A stretch of 16,378 bases of DNA, taken from the NCBI GenBank assembly GCA_003522945.1, contig DPHR01000113.1:311-16688 (forward strand). Direction: 5' to 3'. The notes under the pieces are model-generated. The model was not told where the DNA came from, did no database searches, and saw only the letters and a program-made list of their open reading frames with translations. Source of the DNA: Clostridiales bacterium (GTDB lineage: Bacteria > Bacillota > Clostridia > Oscillospirales > Oscillospiraceae). The translations under genes were made by a program, and so were the position numbers. This document shows, piece after piece, positions 5,851-13,231 of this stretch (the stretch's first letter is position 1; each line of letters begins with the position of its first letter).

Positions 5851-5887
5851 AAAACGGAGCAGTCAGAAATGACTGCTCCGTTTTTTT
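5851..5887. terminator. Bidirectional terminator between lipoprotein gene and hypB
   Basis: A perfect 11-bp stem pairs cggagcagtca (5855-5865) with tgactgctccg (5870-5880), capped by a GAAA tetraloop. T7 lies at 5881-5887 on the + strand. A5 at 5850-5854 gives the U-tract on the minus strand. It ends both convergent units. Confidence 0.92.
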
Positions 5888-5891
5888 GCTT

Positions 5892-6563
5892 TCATTCCTC
5901 CGTCCAGTCCCGGACCTGTTTTTTGAGCCAGTTTGTCCAGGCCTCGACGCCCTCGCCGGTCTTGGCGGAGATCGGGAAGATCTCCAGACGGGGGTTGCGC
6001 CGCAGCGCGTACTCGCGCACCTTGTCCATGTCAAAATCGAAATACGGCAGTACATCGATCTTGTTGATGATGAGCGCGTCGCACACGGTGAAGATGAGCG
6101 GGTATTTGAGCGGCTTATCGTGTCCCTCCGGCACGGAGAGGATCATTGCGTTTTTCACCGCGCCCGTATCGAACTCCGCCGGGCAGACGAGATTGCCGAC
6201 GTTTTCGAGCACCGCGAGATCGACGTCCGCCGTGCCGAGCTCGGTAAGCCCCTGCTCGGTCATTCCGGCATCGAGATGGCACATGCCGCCGGTGTGGAGC
6301 TGGATGCTCTTCACGCCCGCGCGGGCGATGGTCTCGGCGTCTACGGAGGAATCGATGTCCGCTTCCATAACGCCGATGCGAAGATCGTCCTTCAAGCGTT
6401 CGATCGTGCGCAGAAGCGTCGTCGTCTTGCCCGAGCCGGGCGAGGACATGAGATTGAGAAGGAATGTTTTTTCCTCCTTGAGCTTTGCGCGGACACGGTC
6501 GGCCTCGCGGTCGTTGTCGGCAAAAACGCTCTCCTTGATCTCTATGATGCGTACACTGTCCAT
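5892..6563 (-). CDS. hypB: Hydrogenase/nickel insertion GTPase HypB
   Basis: A SIMIBI-class GTPase of 223 aa that, with HypA, delivers nickel to metalloenzyme precursors in the cytosol. It has Walker A SSPGSGKTT (Lys46), a switch region 'MEADIDSSVDA', the metal site Cys95-His96 (GGMCHLDAG) with Cys127 (NVGNLVCPAEFD), and the G4-type NKID (167-170). All are canonical. It lacks both the N-terminal CxxCGC motif of the E. coli type and a His-rich nickel-storage stretch, so it is a minimal HypB that would depend on HypA or another carrier for nickel. The ATG (6563) follows the hypA stop with a single base between (TGAAATG), implying translational coupling. It is the last gene of the operon, ending at the bidirectional terminator. 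Confidence 0.96.
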   Translation of the reverse strand: MDSVRIIEIKESVFADNDREADRVRAKLKEEKTFLLNLMSSPGSGKTTTLLRTIERLKDDLRIGVMEADIDSSVDAETIARAGVKSIQLHTGGMCHLDAGMTEQGLTELGTADVDLAVLENVGNLVCPAEFDTGAVKNAMILSVPEGHDKPLKYPLIFTVCDALIINKIDVLPYFDFDMDKVREYALRRNPRLEIFPISAKTGEGVEAWTNWLKKQVRDWTEE

Positions 6564-6564
6564 T

Positions 6565-6909
6565 TCAGCAAGCCTCGATTTCTTTGAGATTGATCTCGTT
6601 GCCCTGCAGGAGCACGGTTTCCTCGCTGCCGCACAGCGGGCAGACGCGTCCCTGCGGGACGGTCGGATATGTTCGATTGCAGTTCTCGCAAAGCGTCACG
6701 GCGGGAATGGTCTCGATCCTAAGCTCCGCGCCCTTCAAAACCTCCGTCTGCGCAACGGCCCAGTTCCAGCAGGATTTGAGTTCATGCGGCACAACGCCGG
6801 ACACCTCGCCAAGCTCGAGCGTGACGGAGGAAACGCTCGTAAGAACGTTTTCCTCCGCGATGCGCTCGACGGTTTTTATCATGTGGAATACGATCCCAAG
6901 CTCGTGCAT
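6565..6909 (-). CDS. hypA: Nickel metallochaperone HypA
   Basis: A 114-aa protein, standard HypA length. It begins MHELGIV, so the nickel ligand His2 is in place. The ATG at 6909 is therefore the right start although the frame is open further upstream. The zinc site is Cys74-x-x-Cys77 (CENC) and Cys90-x-x-Cys93 (CPLC), the usual CxxC/CxxC pair. HypA hands nickel to HypB or directly to the client enzyme. The start lies 2 nt after the stop of the large oxidoreductase gene (TGA GC ATG), with AAAGGG inside that gene's last codons as SD, so translation is coupled. No hydrogenase, urease or CO dehydrogenase gene is in the window, so the client is unidentified. Confidence 0.96.
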   Translation of the reverse strand: MHELGIVFHMIKTVERIAEENVLTSVSSVTLELGEVSGVVPHELKSCWNWAVAQTEVLKGAELRIETIPAVTLCENCNRTYPTVPQGRVCPLCGSEETVLLQGNEINLKEIEAC

Positions 6910-6911
6910 GC

Positions 6912-9692
6912 TCAGCCCTTTTTGCCCTTGAGCTTGATCTTCACGGCGCGCTTGAGCATATACGGCAAGATGGCCTTCATCTTGTCCTCGCTGCGCACCA
7001 TGGTGCTGCACTCGGGACGCTCGCGGTGGAGATGGATGGCGTCAAAGCCGCAGCGCGTCGTGCAGATGCCGCAGCCGATGCACTTGTTCGGATCGACGAC
7101 GCTCGCGCCGCAGCCGAGACAGCGGGCGGTCTCGGCCCTGACCTGCTCCTCGGTGAAGCATGCGCGGCCGTCCTGCATCGTGCGGCGCAGCTCCTCGTTG
7201 TAGCCGGGGCGCTGGCGCGGCGTGTTGTCAAAGCTGTTGATATCGAGAAGAACGTTTTTCTTATCGAGCTCAATGAACTGCCGGCGGTTGCGGCCGATGG
7301 TGAGGCTCGTGTTCGGCTGCACAAAGCGGTGCAGGGACACGGCGCCCTCCTTTCCGGCGGCGATGGCGTCGATGGCGAACTTCTGGCCGGTGTAGGCGTC
7401 GCCGCCGACGAAGATGTCGGGCTCGGCGGTCTGGTAGGTCAGAGGATCGGCCTTGACGGTGCCGTTGGGGTTGAACTCCACCTTTGTTCCGGCGAGCAGC
7501 TCGCCCCAGGCGGCGTGCTGGCCGATGCAGTAAAGGATCGTATCCGCCTCGGCGGTTTCGGTCCGGGCGTCGTCAAACGCGGGGGCGAAGCGGCCCTCGG
7601 CATTTTTGACGGACAGGCACTTGCGGAAGCGAATGGCCCTGGCATGGCCGTTCTCGGTGTCGATCGCGGTCTGGCCCCAGCCGGCATGGATGGAGATGCC
7701 GTCGCGCTCGCACTCGGTGCGGTCCTCTTCGCCCATGGGCATTTCGTCGTACCCCTCCAGGCAGTAGAGCGTCACGCTCTCCGCGCCGCAGCGCACGGCG
7801 GTGCGGGCGACATCGGAGGCGATGTTGCCGCCGCCGATCACAACGACCTTGCCGGTGAGCTTCGTTTCGGGCGCAAGATTGACCTTCTTTGTAAAGTCCA
7901 CGCCGGACATGACGCCCTCGGCGTCGTCGCCGGGAACGCGGAGACGTCCGCCGTCCTGCAGACCGACGGCAACATAGAACCCCTTGTAGCCCTGCGCGCG
8001 CAGCTCGGGGATGGTGACGTCCTTTCCGACGTCCACGCCGCAGCGGAATTCCACGCCCATCTCGCGCAGAATGTCGATCTCGGCCTCCACAACGTCCTTT
8101 TCGAGACGGAAGTTCGGAATGGCGTTCATCAGCATGCCGCCGGGACGGGGCGCCTTGTCGAACACGGTCGGACGGTAGCCCTTCTCGGCGAGGAAGTACG
8201 CGCAGGACATACCCGCCGGCCCCGCGCCGATGATGGCGATCTTCTCATCGAATCCGCCCTCGACCTTCGGGATGACCTTTTCGGGGATGAAGCGCGTGGC
8301 GGCTTCGAGATCCTGCTGGGCAATGAAGCGCTTGACCTCGTCGATGGCGACGGCCTGATCGACGGTGCCGCGGGTGCAGGCGTCCTCGCAGCGGCGGTTG
8401 CAGATGCGGCCGCATACGGCGGGGAACGGGTTTTCGCGCTTGATGAGCTGGAGCGCCTCGCGGTACTTGCCCTGCGCGGCGAGCTTCAGATAGCCCTGTA
8501 CGGCGATGTGCGCCGGGCACGCCGTCTTGCACGGGGACGTGCCGGTATCGTAGCAGTTGATGCGGTTGTTGTCGCGGTAGTTAACGTCCCACTTATCCGG
8601 GCCCCAGGCGGTCTCGTCCGGCAGCTCATGGCGCGGGTACTCGATGGGACCGTCCTTCGTGCAGAGCTTCTGGCCGAGCTTGACAGCGCCCGCGGGGCAC
8701 GTCTCGACGCAGCGGCCGCACGCAACGCAGTTTTCGCTCTCGACCTTCGCAACGTAGGCGCTGCGGGAGAGGTTCGGCGTGTTGAAAAGCTGGCTCGTGC
8801 GCAGCGCGTTGCAGACGTTCACGTTGCAGTTGCAGATGGCGATGATCTTCTCTTCGCCGTCGATGTTCGTGATCTCATGGACAAAGCCGTTCTCCTCGGC
8901 CTTGTGCAGGATCTCGAGCACCTCGTCATAGGTGATGTAATGGCCGCGGTCGGTCTCGACGACGTAGCGCGCCATATCGCCCACGGCGATGCACCAGTCC
9001 TGCGGATCGTCGCCGCAGCCCTCGCCGAGCTTGGCGCGGGACATACGGCAGGAGCAGGGCGAAGCGGCGTAAACGCCGTCGTACTTTTTCAGCCAGTGGG
9101 AGATGTGCTCGATGGAGACGGACTTGTTCTCGGTCTCGATCGCCTTTTCCACGGGGATAACGTGCATGCCGATGCCGGCGCCTCCGGGAGGCACCATCGG
9201 CGTGACCTTCTCCAGCGGGAGGAACGTCATGCGCTCAAAGAACGCCGCGACCTCCGGGTGCTCGTCGATCTGCGACTGACGCATGTTGACGAACTCCGCG
9301 CTGCCCGGAACGAACTGCGGCAGCGTCCAGCGCTTCTCGTGGTTCGGGTTTTTCCCGTCCAGATTTTCCCAGTTGTACTCGACAAGGCCGATGTACGCCA
9401 TCTCGGTGAGCAGCTTTTCGAGCTCTTCCTCGCTTTTGCCGGTGAGCGCGGCGATCTGCGCTGTCGTTTTCGGCTTGCGCACCTTCATCTTGAGCGCGAC
9501 ATCCGCCATTTCGTCCGTAACAACGCCCGCGAGTCCCCAATACTCGGGATCGTTGCCCGTGACCTTGCCGATGCGGTCGGTGATCATCGCGCCGAGCTTG
9601 AGGATCTTCTCTCTCGGCTCGTCCGTGCGGGGGATCGTAAAGGAATATTTGCTTTCATCCACAGGCATTCCGGACTTGGTCTGCTTATCCAT
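6912..9692 (-). CDS. Multi-cluster Fe-S/FAD NAD(P)H oxidoreductase, GltD-like, 926 aa
   Basis: A large cytosolic electron-transfer flavoenzyme. Residues 1-110 include a winged-helix-like part (KPKTTAQIAALTGKSEEELEK). Residues 205-300 carry unusual cysteines: C213/C215 (PCSCRMSR), C226, C234, then C287/C289/C294 (ICNCNVNVC). A 4Fe-4S ferredoxin motif follows at C322, C325, C328, C332. Residues 380-460 match the N-terminal Fe-S domain of glutamate-synthase small subunit/NfnB types (C388, C392, C427, C431, C435, C439). The FAD site is GAGPAG (489-494), the NAD(P) site IGGGN (619-623), and a GGDA motif (763-766) comes near the end of the flavin domain. The C-terminus has cysteines C858/C861 and C871, C874, C877, C881. 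The start (9692) has GGAGG upstream. The physiological donor and acceptor are unknown. It is the first gene of an operon with hypA and hypB. Confidence 0.9.
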   Translation of the reverse strand: MDKQTKSGMPVDESKYSFTIPRTDEPREKILKLGAMITDRIGKVTGNDPEYWGLAGVVTDEMADVALKMKVRKPKTTAQIAALTGKSEEELEKLLTEMAYIGLVEYNWENLDGKNPNHEKRWTLPQFVPGSAEFVNMRQSQIDEHPEVAAFFERMTFLPLEKVTPMVPPGGAGIGMHVIPVEKAIETENKSVSIEHISHWLKKYDGVYAASPCSCRMSRAKLGEGCGDDPQDWCIAVGDMARYVVETDRGHYITYDEVLEILHKAEENGFVHEITNIDGEEKIIAICNCNVNVCNALRTSQLFNTPNLSRSAYVAKVESENCVACGRCVETCPAGAVKLGQKLCTKDGPIEYPRHELPDETAWGPDKWDVNYRDNNRINCYDTGTSPCKTACPAHIAVQGYLKLAAQGKYREALQLIKRENPFPAVCGRICNRRCEDACTRGTVDQAVAIDEVKRFIAQQDLEAATRFIPEKVIPKVEGGFDEKIAIIGAGPAGMSCAYFLAEKGYRPTVFDKAPRPGGMLMNAIPNFRLEKDVVEAEIDILREMGVEFRCGVDVGKDVTIPELRAQGYKGFYVAVGLQDGGRLRVPGDDAEGVMSGVDFTKKVNLAPETKLTGKVVVIGGGNIASDVARTAVRCGAESVTLYCLEGYDEMPMGEEDRTECERDGISIHAGWGQTAIDTENGHARAIRFRKCLSVKNAEGRFAPAFDDARTETAEADTILYCIGQHAAWGELLAGTKVEFNPNGTVKADPLTYQTAEPDIFVGGDAYTGQKFAIDAIAAGKEGAVSLHRFVQPNTSLTIGRNRRQFIELDKKNVLLDINSFDNTPRQRPGYNEELRRTMQDGRACFTEEQVRAETARCLGCGASVVDPNKCIGCGICTTRCGFDAIHLHRERPECSTMVRSEDKMKAILPYMLKRAVKIKLKGKKG

Positions 9693-9751
9693 GCTGACTC
9701 CTCCACATTTTATATCTCTTTTGTTGAGTTTTGCACTATATCGATAGCAAA

Positions 9752-9780
9752 ATTATATTACACATCGGCGTGTTCGTCAA
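9752..9780 (-). promoter_or_regulatory. Promoter of the oxidoreductase-hypA-hypB operon
   Basis: On the minus strand: TTGACG (9780-9775, 5/6), a 17-nt spacer, perfect TATAAT (9757-9752). The leader to ATG 9692 would be about 50 nt and contains the 8-bp palindrome tatcgata (9739-9746). I see no Rex-type or other known operator. Confidence 0.75.
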
Positions 9781-9806
9781 GTATGTTTCCCGGCTGGTTT
9801 CTACAC

Positions 9807-9845
9807 AAAATGAGCCGTTTTCGGTAACGAAAACGGCTCATTTTT
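9807..9845 (-). terminator. Terminator of murI (works in both directions by structure)
   Basis: A perfect 17-bp stem: aaaatgagccgttttcg (9807-9823) and its complement (9828-9844) around the loop gtaa. Read on the minus strand it lies 8 nt after the murI stop and ends in a U-tract. It insulates the operon promoter at 9752-9780 from murI readthrough. Confidence 0.88.
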
Positions 9846-9852
9846 CTATATT

Positions 9853-10638
9853 TTACTGTATAAAGGCGTTCTCCACGCGGATGGCGGCAGGATCAAGCGA
9901 AGGATCCATGACGCGGACGATCTCGTCAAAGGCGGCGCTGCGCTCCGTAACGTAGTATTCGACCGCGCCGGTGCCGCGGCTTTCGGCGAAAAGAGGCCGC
10001 AGCGCTTCAGCGAGCGCTTCGCCGACATCGATCATCCGCACGCCGGGCAGCCGCTTTTCGAGCGCCGGGCGATACACGGGGTAATGCGTGCAGCCCATGA
10101 TGAGCGCGTCGATATTCTTGCCGTCAAAGGCCTCCATATACCGCGAGCAGACCGTCTCCGCGACGATATCGTCCGGCGCGATGCCGTTTTCCACGAGCGG
10201 CACAAAAAGCGGGCAGGCGCGGGAGACGACGTGTACACCGGGGTCTATGGCGCGGATGTGCGCTTCGTAAGCCCCGCTCTTGACCGTTGCCTGCGTGCCG
10301 ATGACGCCGACGGAACGCGTTTTCGTCATGCTCGCAGCAAGCCGCGCCGCGCTTTCGATCACGCCGTAGATCGGCAGGTCAAACTTTTCGCGCAGCGCGT
10401 CGAGCGAGTTGGAGCTCACCGTGCCGCAGGCGATGACGATCGCCTCCACGTTCTTGCGGAGCAGGAAGCGCACGTCGTCCTCGGCATAGTGCGTGATCGT
10501 CTCGACCGAGCGCCCGCCGTAGGGTACGCGGGCGGTGTCGCCGAGATATACCATATCCAGCTGCGGGAATGCCCGCCGGAGCTGGCGCAGCACCGTAAGG
10601 CCGCCGATGCCGCTGTCAAAAACACCGATTCGATGCAT
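9853..10638 (-). CDS. murI: Glutamate racemase
   Basis: This enzyme converts L- to D-glutamate for peptidoglycan stem peptides; cytosolic, cofactor-independent. It is 261 aa, normal for the family. Catalytic Cys71 (IACGTVSSNSL) and Cys183 (MGCTHYP) form the two-cysteine acid/base pair. Asp8 lies in the N-terminal FDSGIGGLTV motif, and LGDTARVPYG follows at about 32-41. The first cysteine motif has Gly-Thr-Val where the best known form is NTA. Because ACGT-type variants appear in clostridial racemases in my recollection, I do not treat it as damage. The start is ATG 10638, with SD gaggtga 5 nt upstream; the in-frame GTG at 10647 overlaps that SD. It has its own promoter (10660-10688) and terminator (9807-9845). 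Confidence 0.96.
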   Translation of the reverse strand: MHRIGVFDSGIGGLTVLRQLRRAFPQLDMVYLGDTARVPYGGRSVETITHYAEDDVRFLLRKNVEAIVIACGTVSSNSLDALREKFDLPIYGVIESAARLAASMTKTRSVGVIGTQATVKSGAYEAHIRAIDPGVHVVSRACPLFVPLVENGIAPDDIVAETVCSRYMEAFDGKNIDALIMGCTHYPVYRPALEKRLPGVRMIDVGEALAEALRPLFAESRGTGAVEYYVTERSAAFDEIVRVMDPSLDPAAIRVENAFIQ

Positions 10639-10659
10639 TGTTCTCACCTCATTGAAACG

Positions 10660-10688
10660 ATTTTACACCGAAACGGTGAAGAATACAA
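10660..10688 (-). promoter_or_regulatory. Promoter of murI with palindromic spacer
   Basis: On the minus strand: TTGTAT (10688-10683), 17-nt spacer, TAAAAT (10665-10660). The spacer contains the interrupted palindrome caccg-aaa-cggtg (plus strand 10666-10678), which sits exactly between the two boxes and could be an operator. Confidence 0.55.
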
Positions 10689-10695
10689 CCGGAAA

Positions 10696-12105
10696 TCAGC
10701 CCGCAGCATTCCCGGCCGCGATCTCCTCGCCGGTGACGATGTTGCGCACCCAGATGCCGCGGCGGAGAAGCACGATGCCGATGACCATTTTGATAAGGTC
10801 GGCCAGGTTCACGAAGAGGTACGCCTCCACGAGCGGCAGGCCCGTTTTATGGATGAGCACCCATGCGATCGGTACCGACACAACCCAGGTGAACACGCTG
10901 TCCGAAAGCATGGTGATGTACGTCCGGCCTCCGGCGCGGATGGTCCAGTACGCGGCGTTTACCACGGCGTGGACCGGCAGCATGAGAGCGCAGATGCGCA
11001 TGAGCGACGCGGCGAGCGTCATGATCTCGTGGGAGGTGTTGTAAAGCCGCGGGGCATACGGCGCGACGAGGAACATCACAACGCCGACCGCCGCGCTGGC
11101 CGCACAGCTGAGCGCGGCGAGCTTCGGGCAGTAATTCCGCGCGCGGTCATACTCCTCCGCGCCGAGCAGATTGCCGATGATGATGCCGACGGTGTTGCCC
11201 ATCGTGAAGATAACGGTATTGAAGAGATTGAGCACCGTGGAGTTGATGTTCAGCGCGGCAATGGCGTCCAACCCGCGGTAGGAGTAGCACTGCGTGAGCA
11301 TCGTCATGCCGAGCGACCAGAACATCTCGTTCACGAGCAGCGGCATGCCCTTGCGGACGATCTGCCCGGCGAGATGGCCGGGGATCGCAAAGCCGCGGTA
11401 CAGCCCGCGGATAAACCGCGGCGGCGTTTTCTTCCCGTGGGTGCCGAGCAGGATCAGGCCGAACTCCACATAGCGCGAGAGCACCGTGGCAATGGCTGCG
11501 CCGCGGACGCCGAGCATCGGGAAACCGAGCTTGCCGTAGATGAGCAGATAGTTGAAAACGAGATTGACGAAGATCGCCGCGATGCTCGCTTTCATCGGCA
11601 GACGGTTGTCGCCGGTGACGCGCAGTATGCTCACATACGCCGTCGTAAGGCAGAACGCCGGCAGACCGAAGAGCATGATGCGAAGGTAGTCCTTGCCTTC
11701 CGAGAGCGTGAGCGCAAGATCGCCGCCGGTGCCCGCCTCGTGCAGGAACGCGCCGATGAGCGTATCCGGGATGAGCGCGAGCAGCACCGTGGCGATCACT
11801 GTAAACCCGGCGCAGAGCAGGATATTGAAGCGCAGCGTATGCCGGACGCCGTTATAATCTCCGCGGCCGAAAAACTGCGCGCCGAAAATGCCCGCGCCGC
11901 CCGTGCCGCCGAAGAGACAGAGGTTATATACGAACAAAAGCTGGTTGACGATGGACACGCCCGACATCGATTCCGTGCCGATCCGCCCGACCATAAGGTT
12001 ATCGAGCAGATTCACAAACGTCGATACGGCGTTCTGCAGCAGCAGCGGCAGCGCGAGCGCCGCGACCAGCTTGTAAAAGTCTTTGTTTCCGATAAATTTC
12101 TTCAT
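10696..12105 (-). CDS. MATE family multidrug/toxin efflux transporter
   Basis: A 469-aa integral membrane protein with about 12 helices, the usual MATE size and layout: two similar six-helix halves. The N-terminal half opens LVAALALPLLLQNAVSTFVN followed by LLDNLMVGRIGTESMSGVSI, the typical MATE helix 1-2 region (conserved P, N, D and G). The second half opens at about residue 240 with a similar 'GMPLLVNEMFWSLGMTML' motif. MATE proteins export organic cations or metabolites driven by Na+ or H+; the substrate is not visible. ATG 12105 is chosen for its SD ggagg (plus-strand cctcc 12110-12114). An in-frame ATG at 12159 would place the pfkA terminator hairpin inside the coding region. There is no room for a promoter between that terminator and the start, so expression probably depends on readthrough. 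Confidence 0.93.
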   Translation of the reverse strand: MKKFIGNKDFYKLVAALALPLLLQNAVSTFVNLLDNLMVGRIGTESMSGVSIVNQLLFVYNLCLFGGTGGAGIFGAQFFGRGDYNGVRHTLRFNILLCAGFTVIATVLLALIPDTLIGAFLHEAGTGGDLALTLSEGKDYLRIMLFGLPAFCLTTAYVSILRVTGDNRLPMKASIAAIFVNLVFNYLLIYGKLGFPMLGVRGAAIATVLSRYVEFGLILLGTHGKKTPPRFIRGLYRGFAIPGHLAGQIVRKGMPLLVNEMFWSLGMTMLTQCYSYRGLDAIAALNINSTVLNLFNTVIFTMGNTVGIIIGNLLGAEEYDRARNYCPKLAALSCAASAAVGVVMFLVAPYAPRLYNTSHEIMTLAASLMRICALMLPVHAVVNAAYWTIRAGGRTYITMLSDSVFTWVVSVPIAWVLIHKTGLPLVEAYLFVNLADLIKMVIGIVLLRRGIWVRNIVTGEEIAAGNAAG

Positions 12106-12109
12106 AGAT

Positions 12110-12188
12110 CCTCCGGCAAAAAGTGCGGTGTCTCTTTGCGAGACACCGCATTTTTTCATTTGTTCATCGTCCGGAGGACGCCCTCCGG
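12110..12188 (-). promoter_or_regulatory. Three-arm leader with possible SD sequestration upstream of the MATE gene
   Basis: On the minus strand, right after the pfkA stop, arm 1 CCGGAGG (12188-12182) and arm 2 CCTCCGG (12177-12171) form a 7-bp hairpin with a GCGT loop. After the terminator hairpin (12118-12156), arm 3 CCGGAGG (12116-12110) repeats arm 1 exactly and contains the MATE SD. Arm 2 can pair with arm 1 or arm 3 but not both. Pairing 2-3 would hide the SD and enclose the terminator stem. Complementarity is seen directly; regulation is inferred. Confidence 0.45.
12118..12156 (-). terminator. Terminator/attenuator between pfkA and the MATE gene
   Basis: A perfect 11-bp stem: tgcggtgtctc (12124-12134) / gagacaccgca (12140-12150), loop tttgc. 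A5 at 12118-12122 gives U5 on the minus strand and T6 at 12151-12156 gives the A-tract. It ends pfkA transcripts, but its U-tract stops only 12 nt before the MATE start codon, so it may double as an attenuator. Confidence 0.88.
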
Positions 12189-12189
12189 C

Positions 12190-13191
12190 TCAGGTGGTTT
12201 TCTTGTGGTGGTACTGATAAGAGGTGTCGATGCGGTTGCAGGCAACGAACATCTCCTCGTCGAGCTCGCGCTTCATCTGGAGCGCTTCCTCGATGTCCAT
12301 ATCCTCGAAACGGCCGTTCCGCTCGACGATGACGCGGCTCGAGGCATCCGACTTGAGCACGTCGATCGCGCGCACGCCCATCATCGCGGCGGACACACGG
12401 TCACGTCCGCTCGGCGCGCCGCCGCGCTGGATGTAGCCGAGGACCGTCACGCGGGTCTCGAGCCCGGTCTCCTCTTCGATCGTCTGCGCGTACTCGTGGA
12501 CATGACCCACGCCCTCGGCGACGACAACGATGTGGTGGCGGCGGCCGTGGATGCAGCCGCGGCGGATCACATCGATCACATCATGCTCGAGATCGACTTC
12601 CCTTTCGGGAAGCAGCACGGCGGAAGCGCCGGCAGCCAAGGCGGTGTAGAGCGCGAGATGGCCGGCGTTGCGGCCCATGACCTCTACGACCGACACGCGC
12701 TCGTGGCTCTGCCCGGTGTCGCGCAGCTTGTCGATGGCCTCGATCGCGGTGTTGCAGGCGGTATCAAAGCCGATGGTATACTCGGTGCAGCCCATGTCGT
12801 TATCGATCGTCGCGGGGATACCCACGACGCGGACACCCCGGCGGGCCAGCTCCAGCGCGCCGCGGTAAGTGCCGTCGCCGCCGATGGTGATGAGACCGTC
12901 GATGCCAAGATATTTGCAGACTTTTGCGGCTTTGTCAACACCGGCTTCCGTGCGGAATTCCTCGCTGCGGGCGGTATAGAGAATGGTACCGCCGCGGCGG
13001 GCAATGCCGTCTACGTCGTTGCCGGTCAACTCAAAAACATCGCCGTTGATGAGTCCGGCGTAACCTCGGCGGATGCCGATGCAGGTGATTCCCTCAGCGC
13101 CGGCCGTGCGGACGATGGCGCGGATCGCGGGATTCATACCGGGGGCGTCGCCGCCGCTCGTCAGGATGCCGATTCTGTGTGCTCCTGCCAT
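12190..13191 (-). CDS. pfkA: ATP-dependent 6-phosphofructokinase
   Basis: This enzyme phosphorylates fructose 6-phosphate in glycolysis; cytosolic tetramer in characterised relatives. It is 333 aa, close to the usual 320. The nucleotide loop is GILTSGGDAPGMNPAIR (8-24). The ATP/PPi discriminating motif is GGDG-T (104-108), with Gly after Asp as in ATP-dependent enzymes. The catalytic loop TIDND (128-132) is intact, with Asp130 as base. The conserved MGR motif (EVMGRNAGHLA) and the C-terminal GYIQRGGAPSGRDR are present. The residue before TIDND is Ala127 where Gly is common in ATP enzymes and Lys in PPi enzymes, so ATP use remains the better reading. ATG 13191 follows SD aaaggg; the in-frame ATG at 13224 lacks an RBS. 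It has its own promoter at 13232-13260. Confidence 0.95.
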   Translation of the reverse strand: MAGAHRIGILTSGGDAPGMNPAIRAIVRTAGAEGITCIGIRRGYAGLINGDVFELTGNDVDGIARRGGTILYTARSEEFRTEAGVDKAAKVCKYLGIDGLITIGGDGTYRGALELARRGVRVVGIPATIDNDMGCTEYTIGFDTACNTAIEAIDKLRDTGQSHERVSVVEVMGRNAGHLALYTALAAGASAVLLPEREVDLEHDVIDVIRRGCIHGRRHHIVVVAEGVGHVHEYAQTIEEETGLETRVTVLGYIQRGGAPSGRDRVSAAMMGVRAIDVLKSDASSRVIVERNGRFEDMDIEEALQMKRELDEEMFVACNRIDTSYQYHHKKTT

Positions 13192-13231
13192 AAATAACTT
13201 CACCCTTTCCGAATGTTTTTTCATTGCTTGT

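Noticed and set aside
6910..7011. A longer HypA starting upstream at 7011
   Set aside because: HypA needs His2 at its N-terminus for nickel binding; MHELG at 6909 provides this and the usual length of 114 aa.
7026..9827. A 933-codon open frame on the + strand opposite the oxidoreductase gene
   Set aside because: Its composition is Val/Ala/Asp/Leu repeats produced by reading GC-rich codons backwards. It shows no domain motif, while the minus strand encodes clear Fe-S, FAD and NAD sites with a proper RBS.
12190..13191. PPi-dependent phosphofructokinase
   Set aside because: The GGDG motif carries Gly rather than Asp at the discriminating position and there is no Lys before TIDND.
10084..13197. 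A 1037-codon open frame on the + strand opposite murI, the MATE gene and pfkA
   Set aside because: It spans three well-supported minus-strand genes and their terminators, is rich in His/Arg/Asp without any motif, and is an antisense shadow.
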